Translations under genes and position numbers: made by a program
Notes under the pieces: generated by a model
Database searches by the model: none
What the model was told of the DNA's origin: nothing
The model's input: the letters and a program-made list of their open reading frames with translations, nothing else
Shown: positions 1 through 14,202 of the stretch, piece by piece
Layout of the letters: the number at the start of each line of letters is the position of its first letter
Position numbering within the stretch: the first letter of the stretch is position 1
Source of the DNA: Acanthacorydalis orientalis
Lineage: Eukaryota > Arthropoda > Insecta > Megaloptera > Corydalidae
Reading direction: 5' to 3'
NCBI GenBank assembly: GCA_034766995.1
Contig: CM068314.1
Coordinates: 14,027,701-14,091,700, forward strand
DNA: 64,000 nucleotides

Positions 1-1218
<1,218 letters not shown>

Positions 1219-2039
1219 AATAGATATAATATTTCTGAAGTATAATACTTAATTAAAATATCAGTGATAGTTTCATAGTGACATCGATGTCTGTAAGTAA
1301 ATTTCAATTGGAATTTCATCATCAACCATCCAAGAATGTGAGCAATGCTATTTGATGAAATCTTATTCGCATTCATGATATTATAATTAATTGTCTTATC
1401 GCTTGCAGCGAACAGGTTTATTATAATTTGGGCTTCTGTGCAATTCTTCCGTATTTTTATACTCATTGACCTAAATACCAGTCTCGTAAGAAAGTTACAC
1501 ATACGCAAATTTGAAGAGGTTGTTTTTATTACTGTTTAACGATGTAAATAAATTTCGGTTCTTAATGTAGTATATGGGACAGTTTTACATTTTAGATGAT
1601 TTTTGAATTAATTCAAATTTGTTTTGGCAACTGATGTATCAAAAAGACAAAATGATTTTAATAGATGAACAAATATTAAGAAACAATTTATTAAGAAACA
1701 TTGCAATAGAATTTTTTGTACTGAACTTTATTTTATACTAAATATTATATTTTCATGCTGAAAATAGAAAAAAACATGTATGTTTTTTTTCAACTCTGTA
1801 CACTGGCTATGAGGAAATTGGTCAGAAATTCTACTATGTTTATTTTATTAAAGATAATTATATACATTCTATTAAAAACTGTAGAACTAAATTTTTAAAC
1901 TTTAATATATAAAAAAATAAACATTCTACACAGATCGCCTATTAATTCTTTAAATATAGTAAGAGTGAGTAAAATTTACTCATCACTTTTTTTAATCGGG
2001 TTTTTCGGTACTGTTGTAGAAAACTGTTTTTTTTTTATA

Positions 2040-2268
2040 AATGAGTCATTCTGTCTTCAATAATTGATTATTAATCATTTTAATTATCATTTGAGCGTAT
2101 TTCGATAGAGATGCCATCATATTCAGAGCATTAACTGAGAATGAGAATGATTTCCATCAAAATAATCAATAATTAAGTATTAAACACTTCAAATCAGAAC
2201 ATTTTTTGTAGTTTATGAGGAAGTGAAAAAAATATTTATAAAAACGAATTTAACCTCAATGCCGAAAT
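2040..2268. mobile_element. Foldback MITE copy, degenerate
   Basis: Contains the family core, including GATGCCATCAT and a TTGATTATTAATCATTTT-like palindrome. The inverted half follows with AATAATCAATAATTAAGTATT, and the right end reads GAATTTAACCTCAATGCCGAA. This matches the family terminus GAATTTAACCACAGTGCCAGAA with several differences. The centre is deleted, so the copy is short. Confidence 0.6.
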
Positions 2269-2379
2269 TTACATACTGAAAAATAATTTGTAATAAGAAA
2301 ATCGTTTCTCTTTAATATAAAACATTTTTGTTATTTTTGTTTAGATATTTAAATCTATCTTAAATAAAAATCCTGCGTA

Positions 2380-2576
2380 GAAGTCATCACAGTCCCTCTA
2401 TCTTGTGGCAACAGTGCTTTAGTTACTGAGTACCTGGCAGAAAGTTCCCCTGACTCATATGTCAATCAGATAATATACTGTTGTGGTGGTACTTGGAGCT
2501 TTCGGTAATTCATATTGAAGGAGGCCATTGGACTGGGGTGCTCCAGGTACGAGCTGAAGGCACGGCCTCTAACCAA
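2380..2576. other. G+C-richer island, unidentified
   Basis: About 200 bp of clearly higher G+C than its surroundings, with motifs such as CCATTGGACTGGGGTGCTCC and CACGGCCTC. The minus strand can be read for about 35 codons without a stop in two frames, but no protein family is recognised. It could be a relic of an inserted element or of an old exon. Nothing more can be said from the sequence. Confidence 0.4.
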
Positions 2577-2691
2577 AATAATTAAGAATTGAAGTTGTTC
2601 TAAGCTTTTATGTAACATTCTTATTCTTAAAATACATTTGTTTAAACATGTTGGATATTAGTACTTTGGATTTTATAAATATGGAAATAAA

Positions 2692-2724
2692 GATATATAT
2701 ATATATACACATACACACACATGT

Positions 2725-2772
<48 letters not shown>
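2692..2772. repeat. Compound (TA)n/(CA)n microsatellite
   Basis: A TA run, then an interrupted ACAC stretch, then a second TA run of about 21 units. Confidence 0.95.
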
Positions 2773-2779
<7 letters not shown>

Positions 2780-4049
2780 GTTTATTGATTTTATTTGAAA
2801 AATCATACTTCACAATCAATAATCGTCTTAATAAGTCAATATAGGAAATAATTCACCGTCTCTGCTTTAAAATATCTATAAAAGGTTACAATAAATATAA
2901 AACAATTCAAATTTCTATAAACAAGTTCTAAAAAGAATAATAGAAAGTGTATAAGGGAGATCTGAAATTACTTAATAATTTACAGGAGAAATTCTTTAAG
3001 AGACATATTTAGAAAACATGAATGTTTTCACTTAATATCGGATTAAAAATAAATAGTAATTATGACTACAGAAAAATATATACAATGTAGTTATTGAATT
3101 CAAATGAATATTTAATTATTATATTAACATATAAATATTCTAATTCTTATTAAATGTGTTTATTTTTAAGAACACGATAATTTGTATGAAAAATTCCATA
3201 ATATTTATGTAGGCATTTAATTTTGTACAAAAATGAATACAATATATTCTCTACGAGTCTTTTTTAAAAAAAATAATCTAAAAAGATTACTTTTTTAACT
3301 ACATTTCGAATTTAATATTCGTTAAATTATTAAAACTCAATGTCATGTATTGTGTAACATTTAAAATACTCTGGTAATACAAAGAAACATTAAATCGATC
3401 TCAAACTGTATATCTTAAATATATTATTCATTCTTCTGTCCTTGTACGATCACTGTTTTTTCAGTACCTCTCAATCTTAAACCTTTTGAATTATTTAGAC
3501 CTTTTTTTAAACTTTTGTTAAAAACTGGCCGATCGTACAACTTTTAAAAGTTTTGAATAAAATAATAGTTTTTTCCTTTCATAAAAATATCGTACAAAGA
3601 TGTTGCATATTTCATATTCTTTATAATATTTTAGCAGATAATTTAACATTTATATCTTTTAAAAGTTTAACTGATTTTGTTAATAAGTCACTGATATTTA
3701 AAAAGATTCCAATTGTATCACAAGGCCGAATTAGGGCATATAATCTAGTTTGACTATTATTATATCCTTATTATATACGGTTATATGCTGCTGCTAGTAC
3801 TAAAAATATTTTATAGATCACATACCTTACTTTGTAGATCATCAATCAAACATCAGAGCAATGCCAGACTGTCTTGCTTAATGATCTTTTTATACAATCT
3901 GCATGTTTTACTAATGTTATTTTTATAAATTCTGTTTATTATTAGATAAAATAAATCACTTTTCAGCGTATATTAATTTTTTAGAAATGTCTCAATATTT
4001 TCATATAAAATCAATTCCAGAATAATGCAAGTATATTTTTATATCAATT
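2773..4049. other. A+T-rich non-coding DNA
   Basis: No gene is seen. One 66-codon open frame at 3553-3753 has no recognisable domain and is expected by chance in this composition. Confidence 0.5.
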
Positions 4050-4450
4050 GAATTACTGTCATAAATAAATGTTCACTCCCAAAAAAGGACATAATTTTTT
4101 CTGTAAAAAAATGTTCAGTAATTGATTGTTGATCATTTGGATTTTAGTTTATGTGCATTTCAGTGACTATTCTCAATGTGATAAGGTACAAAAAAAATCG
4201 GAGAAAATCTCTTGAGATGTCAGTATTTTAAGAAATAAGATTTTTCTGTGCTTACTCTTTGAGGATGGTAGCACCGTCATCGAAATGCATATAGCCAAAA
4301 ATCAAAATGATTAATAATACGTAGTTGAATACAAAAATGATCGATAATTAATATTTTTGAAATATTGAACGGTTTTTAATATAAAAAAATATGTTTTGTG
4401 GACTACTGAAAATTCATTTGTGAAAATGAGCTTAATCACAATGCTAAAAA
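4050..4450. mobile_element. Foldback MITE copy, both arms
   Basis: The left arm carries ATGTGCATTTCAG and GATAAGGTACA. The inverted right arm carries GATTTTTCTGTGC, CACCGTCATCGAAATGCAT and AATTCATTTGTGAAAATGAG. The end reads CTTAATCACAATGCTAAAA. The two arms are imperfect inverted copies around a short centre. Confidence 0.8.
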
Positions 4451-5685
4451 CTATAATTGTGATCTTATCAAATAGATACAATATTTTTTATTGCATTTTT
4501 GTTGAGCTTCAATTTATTTTATTTTATTAATTTCATTAATTTGCTCTTTGAATTACAGATTATTCGTACGTAGTTAATAAAGCATATAAGTTGTAGTGAT
4601 TGTAGTTAATTGACTAGAACGTTGAGATATATGTGTATAAATTAAATAAATTTGAATTTTTAACATAAATTTTTAACCTCTTACATTATCATCATTCAAT
4701 AAAAAATGACAATTGTGAATAACTGATAGGCTTTGAATTACAATATATAATTAATTTAAACCTTAGCAACATTTTAAAATGTATATATCTCATAACATTT
4801 AATAAACTGTCAATATTTAACAAATGTTCGACATTATAGACTTATATACACATTTTTAATTTTGTATGAATGATGTAGTTCTTTTAAAATATTACAAAAT
4901 GCAGTTAAGAAAATTGAACTTCATTGATAGTTTTAATCTTCACCTTTAATCGACGACATTTTGAAAATTTAAATTCATAATGAATTGTTATCGATTAGAA
5001 AATTGGAATTAGTTACAAACTCATGTGATTAATATAATAAAAACTGATCCTCTGATGTCATCTTTTTGAATATTTATTTTTTTGCAGACAGTCAAAAATT
5101 ATTTTTTTATCCTTTATCTTATAAGTTATTAATTAAGATTATGATATGCTGTTCCCGGGAGTTTAAAACATGTTGTTTTTGTATACATATAATTGGAAAC
5201 ACTTTAAAAAATTTTGATGAAGGAGAAATATATTAAGAGAGAAATCATATTTATAAAATCAAAAAGATGGCAGTTGCAAAAACCCTAAAACTAATGTTTT
5301 AGCCATTATATGATCAGCGTTAAAATATTTTTAAGTATATTACGGTTGCTCAGTATCTACAGACTTTTAATGACAGGATTGTGGAATTGTCGAAGAACCG
5401 AAAATCCTTTTCACATTGATATAGGTTTGAAATGGAGTAAACAAGTTGACAAGCTGAGGTTAACAGATCGAAAATGTTAAGAAATGTTCAGTATTTAAAT
5501 TATTCGCTTCAACAAACTATATCTCTTAACAAAATTCAATTTTCAAGGTTGAACAAATATTTTAATGGTCCTTTTTTATACTAACAAAAAAAAGTATAAA
5601 TAAATTAAACACTATGAAATCATTTTGATTCGTAGTGCGTTGCCAAAATGTATAAATTGAATCAAGACAAGCATTTTTTACACAT

Positions 5686-5860
5686 TTCTGGCACTGTAGC
5701 TAAATTTACTTTCACAGATTAATTATTTTCTCATCTCGCAAGTTATAACATTTTTTTTATGACCAAAATGATTATTGATCATTTTTGGTTCTTGCTTATA
5801 TGCATTTCGGTAATGTTCCATCATTTTCAGAAGGCTAAGGTACGGAAAAATATTTTTTTA
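5686..5860. mobile_element. Foldback MITE, left half only
   Basis: Begins with TTCTGGCACTGTAGCTAAAT, then TTTACTTTCACAG, the GATTATTGATCATTTTTGG core and GGCTAAGGTACGGAAAAAT. The inverted right half is not seen downstream. Confidence 0.75.
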
Positions 5861-6150
5861 ACTGAATGATGACATTTACAAGAAGTTCATATTCACGTTT
5901 ATATATTTTAGTTGACTTAAACATATTTGATTTGATTGAAATGTTAAAACATGCTTTCATCAATACTTGTAAAGATTTCTTCACAAACTGTGAAATCGCT
6001 TACAAACTCATCAATTCAGTGTCCATAGAAACTTAGAACCGAATTATCTACGCAGTGAAAAATGTTCTAATAAATAGTCAAAAAGACGTTTTGTATGCAA
6101 ATAGTTTCATCTATGTTTTTTCATGTGTTTTAACATTACAAACCTTTTAC

Positions 6151-6171
6151 AAAAAAAAAAAAAAAAAAAAA
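6151..6171. repeat. (A)21 tract
   Basis: An uninterrupted run of 21 A. It could be the tail of an old retroposon, but no element is recognisable on its left. Confidence 0.9.
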
Positions 6172-7162
6172 CGATAGATCATACCAAACTGTCAGTGATG
6201 ATATAAGCATAAAATATACTAATATATCTCTACACTGTTTCAATTATATAAATATACTTTGATCTTCGATAAACTTTATACAAAAATATCAATTTGTTTC
6301 TAGGCTACATTATTGACAAAATACTTATCATTAAATCAATATAGGATAATGGAATCGAGGTGTAAAAACAATAGGACGTGTGCATAGTATTTATGTTTAA
6401 AAATTATTCTATTGACATAAAATAATATTTTTATAAAAATATCTGTAAGCGTGTTTATGTGTTTCTCAGTGTCAGATAGAGGAGAATCTTGAGATGATTG
6501 AAAATGTGTCGATTTGAAATGAAGACGCACATATTTACATAAAATAAATATATTTAAATGTTTCTTTGACACTAGCTGTTTATATTTTATGTTGTTGGAA
6601 GGTCATTTTTTCATTAGGAGTTTAGTAACAGTATGTCGATTTCTTTTTTTTGTTTCATTATATTATTTTTTAGGTTGATGTATTTTTAAAATTTCAGTAT
6701 AATTAATTTGAATCAAATTAAAATAATTAGTAAACAGAAACGATTGTCATTAATTCGTATAAATAATTCTTTTTATTATAAATTTGAAATTTGAATTTGC
6801 CCACGTTTGGTTTATGACATAAATGTTTTTTTTTCTAACAAATATAATAATTGTTTTTTAATCTTCAGTTTTTTGCCCTCCAAAATATTTCTAAATTATA
6901 AAACAGTCTTTAAATGTTTAAAAAGAATACAAAAGAATGAACTAAATATTCATTATGTAATTTTACTACAGAATGAATCTTTTTAGAAAATAAAAACGTT
7001 TTCATACTGAAAATGTATTGAATTTGGACTTGAAAAGTTTCTCTTAAAATTAATAACTAATGTATTAAATTTCAGTTTCCAGTGATACTCAAATCACTGT
7101 GATATCTCAACATTCTAAAATACTAAATAAGTTTTAGAGAAGTAGATAGGAAACATATTTTA

Positions 7163-7350
7163 TTAGGTGTGCAAATTAATTTGGTGCTTTTTTATAGAAA
7201 ATAAATGTTTATTTGTAGAAAAATGAAATACATTTTAATCATCAGAATATACCCCATTATTTTGTACAACTTTGATTCATCTGTCGGGTAACTGACGTAT
7301 TCTTTGTCGAAAACAAGATGGCAGTTTTGAGTCAATGAAGTCGTTCATTT
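7163..7350 (-). mobile_element. mariner-like element, 3' terminal fragment
   Basis: Starts at a TA dinucleotide (7161-7162) with TTAGGTGTGCAAATTAATTT, a typical mariner-type terminal sequence. Read on the minus strand, the inner part encodes the C-terminus of a mariner transposase, and the terminal repeat follows its stop codon after about 70 bp. The rest of the element, including the catalytic domain and the other end, is absent. Subfamily assignment is not possible from this piece. Confidence 0.65.
7235..7348 (-). pseudogene. mariner transposase C-terminal remnant
   Basis: The minus-strand frame reads MNDFIDSKLPSCFRQ, then RIRQLPDR, an in-frame stop, and IKVVQNNGVYSDD before the terminal stop. 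Mariner transposases typically end with a G-I-x-x-LP-x-RW-x-K-x-x-x-x-x-G-x-YF pattern. The stop sits where the family has Trp after the conserved Arg (TGA for TGG). Only the last 38 or so codons survive, upstream sequence is out of frame, and it cannot make an active enzyme. Confidence 0.7.
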
Positions 7351-7907
7351 GTGTCTAACAAGTCCTATAAACAGTATCTGTGACTCTAGCTTACATATAA
7401 TTTATTTTCAAGAGATAATCCACAACATATTAGATTATTTTCATTAAAAAGAAATTCATTATATTGTAATATTTATGTTACGTGCTAAAGTATAAAATAA
7501 TATTTTGAGTACAGTGATTCACTAAATGTGAATAAACTCTTGTTTTAATTTATTTATTTTTATATTCAGGTATTGTGAATTCTACTAGTATTTCATATAG
7601 TAACGTTTTGTTTACAACTGAATTTACAGAGACGTGATTATATGCTTATATTAAAAATAATAATGAAAATATTCTCAATACTAGTATTAACCGAATTTAG
7701 TTTATATTTTGTTATTTACAGTTTTAGCACGTGCTGGTTTGTATAAATAGTTGAATACAGTTGATACATTGAAGAAAATACATTCTTAACTACACAAAAT
7801 TTGATATCATTGTATATACAATGTATTCAAGTTCTGAGACAGACGTTTTGTAATAGACATCTTAAAAATATTGTAGGTTAACAATTTATAATCTGAAATG
7901 TACCTAC

Positions 7908-8230
7908 ATTCATTTTCATAAATGAATTTGTTTATTTTTCTGCAAAATTTAAACTTTTTGCAGATCAAAAATGATTATTGATTATTTTTGATTGTTGTTT
8001 ATGCACATTCAGATGAGGCTGCCATAATGTCGGAGTATAAAGTACAGAAAAATGGTCTATAGTAGTAAATAAGTATATATTTCTATTTCTTACCGGGCTG
8101 AAAATAATGTTATTGTCATCGAAATGTGCATAAACAACAATCAAAAACGATCAATAATCAATGGAGTAAGTGAATAATTCATTTGTGAAAGTAAACAAAT
8201 TATATTCAATATAATCTATAGTGTCAGAAA
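7908..8230. mobile_element. Foldback MITE copy, both arms
   Basis: Left arm with GATTGTTGTTTATGCACATT and AAAGTACAGAAAAAT. Right arm with CATCGAAATGTGCATAAACA, AACAATCAAAAACGATCAAT and AATTCATTTGTGAAAGT. It ends near AGTGTCAGAAA. Confidence 0.82.
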
Positions 8231-8983
8231 ACAAGTAAAAAAAAACGTATGCAAATATCTGGTCTAAACATGTTTTAAAAAGATATAATCAATGATCCAT
8301 TTATATTAGTTGTAGTACTTGAAGATATTTCTAAAAAAATCTGATAAATTACTAAAAATAAAATTACTAATACACTTTTATAAACGAATAGAATTTTAGA
8401 ATGTAAGCTTTTAACGGTAAAAAAATAATTGGCTATAATTTTAAACACGTTTGGTAGTTTATGCTGATAGATGACGTTTATTGCGTGCACAGTTTCTTTT
8501 GCCATTTAGTTTAAATTATTTCTTTAATTTTAAGTTACTTCATTAAATGCAAATGAAAGTTGAAAGATAATTTTGAAAATTAAAAACTGCATATAAATCA
8601 TTCATGGGAAATCTAATGCTAGTGGAATTTTTCAACAAACTCGCAGACTAATTTATGGTCATTAATAATTTTTAGCACTTAGCACTTAGTGAGCAAGACA
8701 TTTTTTTACATTTTTAATGAAATCTTGATTTAATTTAATTAACATGTCTATGGAGCTAAGATAAATTATTAAAAAAAATTACAATTACTTGTAATGAGCT
8801 CCAAAAGGTGGTCAATATGCCACCTAACATTTAAGAAAACAATTGTATATGTATGCACGGTGGCAAATATATGGACTACATCACCAAAACGAGACCTTTA
8901 TTTGTGATGGCATTAATATTTACCACAGACCTATAAAGGGTTAACAGTACATTTACATGAATAGGGAATTCTTCACAATATAG

Positions 8984-9155
8984 TTCTGATACTGTGGCTA
9001 AATTCAGATTTACATTTAATTTTTTTTCGCCTCACAAAAGAAAAACAATTTTTCAAATTAAAAATGTACAATAAATAAACTGATCAATATTACTTGTGGA
9101 TATTTAGATGATAATGCCATCATGCTCAGAGCACTGAGATATAGAACAGACATGC
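8984..9155. mobile_element. Foldback MITE, left half
   Basis: Starts TTCTGATACTGTGGCTAAAT, and continues with CGCCTCACAAAAG and GATAATGCCATCATGCTCAG. The inverted half is replaced by an unrelated perfect-looking hairpin just downstream. Confidence 0.72.
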
Positions 9156-9168
9156 TGATATAGATTTG

Positions 9169-9218
9169 TCAAAAACGATTTAGGATCTCATAAACAAGTG
9201 ATCTTAAATCGTTTTTGA
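9169..9218. repeat. Short inverted repeat (19-bp arms, 12-bp loop)
   Basis: TCAAAAACGATTTAGGATC at 9169-9187 pairs with GATCTTAAATCGTTTTTGA at 9200-9218, with 18 of 19 positions complementary. It lies at the broken edge of a foldback element copy. Confidence 0.9.
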
Positions 9219-9413
9219 AACTAATGTTATATTAATTTAACTAAATAGATGTGCTTAGAAAAACTTCAGAAGAAAACTATTTAAAAAATTGTATCATTTT
9301 TTGTACTAAGTGTAATGTTGTCATACAATACTTTTTTCCAATTGTAAAAAATAATTATTTAATTGAAGTAGTTTATTGTGATAAAATATACATTATTACC
9401 TAGTTATATGTTT

Positions 9414-9424
9414 ACACACACACA

Positions 9425-9467
<43 letters not shown>

Positions 9468-9468
9468 G
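9414..9468. repeat. (CA)n-(GT)n-(TA)n compound microsatellite
   Basis: ACACAC is followed by GTGTGT and then about 17 TA units. Confidence 0.95.
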
Positions 9469-10495
9469 TAAGTTTATCTCTTTCCTGTACCGTCATTTTA
9501 TTTAATTAGAACCCTCGCAAAACATGTACTTTAAATCCCATTAAATCCGTTAAACTGTCTTGAACATAATATATAATCGCATTATGTGTATCCATTAGTT
9601 TAACCAAATATTACGTTATGTGAACGTTAATAAGTAATATAATTACTAGATTCATATTTCTTAATTGTATTAGTTTTCTTCAACGGAAAATTCTGTTCGA
9701 GCGTACACGAATATTATTTATACACAAGTTGCCCTTATTAGTAGCGGAAAGGTACGGCTAATTGAGTTTGTTTAAATTTTGTAAGTATCCCACGCATCTC
9801 ATTAAAATGCTGTTCTTTTCGTCGTACCTGGGTTTTAAATTCTTACATAATTGCACTCTTCATTTTTTAATAATTATTGTAATTATTATGTGGGCGTTAT
9901 ATATGAAAGAACATGCTGTAATGTGTTTTAACAGTGGAACTGATAAAGTAATAACAGATTTATTTATATCTTGTTTTTTCCTCTATTGAAACATTTCAGA
10001 AATTTACATTTTTTCATATAGAAATATCACATTCGTTCCATTCTTTTTCCCGGAAGTTATTTAATCATAAAAGAATAGCTTCCTTCAACCCTGTTTTATT
10101 TTAATTAAAACTAATATCGCAAGCATTAAAATGCAGCTGTATAGTATAATGATTAATACTTTATGCATACAATAATATCAAAATGTGATAAGAAAATATT
10201 TCCACAGTCAAGGTTTTATGACAGTAGCCTTGACAGCATGTGTCTATACTTCTTTTCTTGGTATCTATTTTTTTCTAATGTATTTTAAAGTCGCACGCTT
10301 TGAACATATTTAAAAAATAAACAGAAAAAATGTGTAAATATTTTTTTTATAAAGTTGATACTAATATATTTTTCCTATTTTTTATATTTTATTGCGTCAT
10401 TATTTACACTTTGTATATCTTCTCAAATTGATGTATGAAATATGAATGTATTATAAAAATAATTTTTTAATTGGTGTTTTTTCTTATTTGTTTGT

Positions 10496-10810
10496 AGATA
10501 AATTTACTTTCACAAATGAATTCGTTTTTCACTACACAAAACATATAAACTTTTTGGATCAAAAATGTTCAGTAGTGAATCATTGATCTGATTTTTAATT
10601 ATTGTTCATTCACAAATCGAAAACAATGCCATTATTTTCAAAGGAACAAATTATAGAATATTTTGTACATTGGCGTTTTGAAGATGATGTGGCAACGGTT
10701 TCGAAATGCGTATAAGTAACAATAATAAAATGGTAATCATTACCATGGGACCGCAGTTGGTCGATAATTGTGAATCGGTTATTTCAAAACCTACATGTCA
10801 CAGAATTTAA
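10496..10810. mobile_element. Foldback MITE copy, both arms
   Basis: Left arm AATTTACTTTCACAAATGAA and CACTACACAAAACATATAAA. The right arm has GGTTTCGAAATGCGTATAAG followed by TAACAATAATAAAATGG. The centre has diverged and the right terminus is uncertain. Confidence 0.75.
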
Positions 10811-11092
10811 ATTTTACAGGATTCAATAAAAACTGTATAACACAAAAATAATAAGATTTTTTAAAGATGTTCTTTGTTAATATGTTTTTTAGGCCTTTAA
10901 TTTGTTAGTTGCTTAATGGTTACTGTCTTATGAAACGTTAATATATAAAAAACCGTTTTGATTTATGGTGTTTTTGCAGGAAATAGTATTAAATGCATAA
11001 TAAATTGTTTAAAAAATTTTTTTTATTATGATTCTTTATTAAAACACATTATATTATAACACACAAATATGTGTCTCGCTTATAATTTAATA

Positions 11093-11500
11093 TTAAGGTG
11101 CATAATCATATTCGAGAAGAGTTTCTTCTATTTCTTCGATTGGCCAGCTGAATATTTCGTTGTAAAATGACATGTGTTTCTCCAAGATGCTATCTTTCAC
11201 TTATTCTAAATTGTCGATTCTTTTATACGTTATCGAAATTTTCGATCCATATGCGTTCGCAGACGGAAGTGACATCACAGCTGTAGTTCGTTTTAGTAAC
11301 TGGAATACATTTTTTGATGAACTGTCTATGAACCTCCGCCATCCCAGCTTTATTAGCACCGTATTGAAAGCTCATGTATTTTAAAAAAGTACTTTGATAA
11401 TACTCTAATTCAATTTTTTCTATACCAATTTAAAAAATCGGGAGATTTTATACCTACACGTAATACGTATGTAATAATTTTCATAATCTTAAAACGATAA
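11093..11500 (-). pseudogene. Decayed, unrecognised coding segment
   Basis: On the minus strand a protein-like reading runs from about 11500 to a stop at 11093-11095, but needs two frame changes and passes one in-frame stop. Readable stretches in order include VLRVGIKSPDFLNWYRK, ELEYYQSTFLKYMSFQYG, CIPVTKTNYSCDVTSVCERI, and a final EIFSWPIEEIEETLLEYDY. The amino acid mix (Trp, Cys, Tyr, acidic) and higher G+C are unlike random frames in this window. I do not recognise the family. It may be a dead host retrogene, part of a mobile element or another insertion. The right edge abuts a (TA)n tract. Its relation to neighbours is unknown. Confidence 0.5.
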
Positions 11501-11508
11501 ATATATAC

Positions 11509-11572
<64 letters not shown>
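11501..11572. repeat. (TACA)n/(TA)n microsatellite
   Basis: Several ATAC units lead into about 26 TA units. Confidence 0.95.
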
Positions 11573-11574
<2 letters not shown>

Positions 11575-11815
11575 TTGTTTCATTGATATTCAATAACACG
11601 TACAAAAAGTTTCAAGCTTCTTTCTTATACGAAAGTGCCAAAATTATGATTAACAAACTTGAATTTTTCCTGCTCCTTCATGCGTCATCATTCAGTTTTT
11701 CGAGGTACAGAACATCGAATGATACAGCAAAATTCTTATACTACTCAATTTTCTATTAAGGAACTAACAAAAGCATTTCAAGTTTTCATACCGAACTTCC
11801 CTCAAGGCATCCATC

Positions 11816-11816
11816 C

Positions 11817-11853
<37 letters not shown>
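11816..11853. repeat. (CT)n-(TA)n compound microsatellite
   Basis: A CT run of about 9 units followed by a TA run of about 9 units. Confidence 0.95.
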
Positions 11854-12278
11854 AAATCAAAATTACCCACATAAAATTTTTGATGACGTTGACTTATTTA
11901 TTTATGACGTCGAGTTTCAATGGTATTCAAATATGTTTATCTCATATATAAAATAGCACGTTGCAATCTGTCTGCGATAATGATTATATAGATATACTAC
12001 ATATATAGATAAAGACTCTCATGCATATATCTTTCTTTCTATATATATATATATAATCAAAATTACCACAAAACACTTTATAAAATAACACTTTGCAAAA
12101 AATAATCTATCTACAAAAATGTTTATATAGACAAACATATATATATAAATCCATGACGTCGCTTATTTATTTAACACATGGCTTCTAAGATAGCCAAATA
12201 CGTTTATTGTTTCATTCGGTTACATATACATGCTTATAATTGATAAGTGGGCGAACGTAGCGATCAGAGGGCGAAGCC

Positions 12279-12390
<112 letters not shown>

Positions 12391-12744
12391 TCTTCATACA
12401 TTTCCACAGTAATCAATCTATTAATTGACATTCAATCAGAAAGATAACAAAAATTGTTGTAATACCAATCAAAAAAAAAAAAAACAATTAAAAAATCAAT
12501 AATCCGTTAATTAATTGATTCGTTACCTCAATACCTAAAATGATAAAACAAAAATAAACTAAGTATTTTACATATATTTTTTAATATTTTCGCAATAAAC
12601 TATAAATACGAAAATTAGATTATGTTGCTGGAGTATAAGTTACAAATATATAGATTTTTATTGGACATAAAAGTTATTAATTTACATTAATTAACCATTG
12701 TTATTTTCAATTTGATAACGTGGAAATATTAATCAGATATTCGC

Positions 12745-12990
12745 GAACTTTTTTTGATAAAAAATTGATCAATAAATAATTATTGATCATTTTGATCGTT
12801 GGTATGCGCATTTCTTTGGCGTTGCCGTTACTCTCAGTGAGATAAGGCGCAGAAAATTGTGAATTATAACATATTCTTCAGTACCTTAGTAATTAATTTA
12901 TTGAACATTTTTAACTAGATACTTTGTTATTGTTTTATAGGATAATAAAAGAGTTTATTTGAAAATCAATTTAGCATCAGTACTAGAACT
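12745..12990. mobile_element. Foldback MITE copy, degenerate right arm
   Basis: Left arm ATAATTATTGATCATTTTGA, GGTATGCGCATTTCTTTGGC and GATAAGGCGCAGAAAATTG. The right end is recognisable only as GAAAATCAATTTAGCATCAG. Confidence 0.65.
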
Positions 12991-14143
12991 ATATTGTGGG
13001 ATATACTATGAGACAAGATATTATAAAAAAAATTTAAAATAGATAACTAATATAATTTGCTTGTCACTCTGTCGAATATATAATGTAAAAATCAAAAAAA
13101 AAAAAACATGTAATTTTTAATTTGATTTGCGTAAGAAAAAAAACCCATTGTAATTTAAATCCAAATAAATTTATCTGAATGTATATAACATAACGTAAAC
13201 TGGCTCGTGTAATACTGCGTAAATGGAATATTTTATCAGGTTTTATATTACGATTATTTTATTTATCTTAAACGCAGATCATCTGGAGTATGTATTTGTA
13301 TACATGTTTTCGTTTACATATATTATTTATTTTCACAAATACGCAAATATTTTCTTATCTAACCGTCAGTTGCTTTAAGAGACAAATCGAGATAGACGTA
13401 GTAATAGTATTTTTATTTAGTACATATTTTACATTTATTTTTAAAGACATTTATAATTTTCTGATCATGCTGTTCGCCCTATCTTCTACATATTTTTTTC
13501 ACATTAATGGTTTTTGATTGTTCTTTGTTCTTTTAGAACACGTGTGTCATCTTGAAGCAGATTTTAGATAAGTTTTCTAAAATCTTCAAAAATTTAAAGA
13601 GAAATCAACGAATTAAATTGATGTACAGTTGAATAATTTTTATTCTCAAAAGTGTTTTTTTCTCCAAAACAGAGAAATTCAGAGAGCATGTAAAGTATAT
13701 AACGCAAAAAAGTAGAAATGTAAACGGAAAGATGAAAAAATAATTATAATATGCATTTCAAATAGTGAATAGAAAACGTACGGACAATGCAGAAGGAGAG
13801 AGAACATTTGACTATAAATCTAGAAGAGTATAATATTATATCCTGATGTCATTAATACATGTGAATGAATAAATAAAATTAATAATTGTTATGGAGTAGA
13901 TTCGATTAATTTTCTACTAGAGATATCCATTGAAATATAAAAAATAACAGCTCTATAATAACGAATGAAAAATAAAAAATACACAATTTCAAATGAAATA
14001 AAGACTTAAAGAATTTTATGATAAAATTGTGTGTAAAAATTAATTCTGTGCTTTTAAATTGAATCATTCATAATTCTTTTTTAAATTAAATTAAAATATT
14101 GTCTCATCGTTTTAGGATTTTGAAGTCCCATAACATTTAAAAA

Positions 14144-14146
<3 letters not shown>

Positions 14147-14200
<54 letters not shown>
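14147..14200. repeat. (TA)n microsatellite
   Basis: About 27 uninterrupted TA units. Confidence 0.97.
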
Positions 14201-14202
<2 letters not shown>

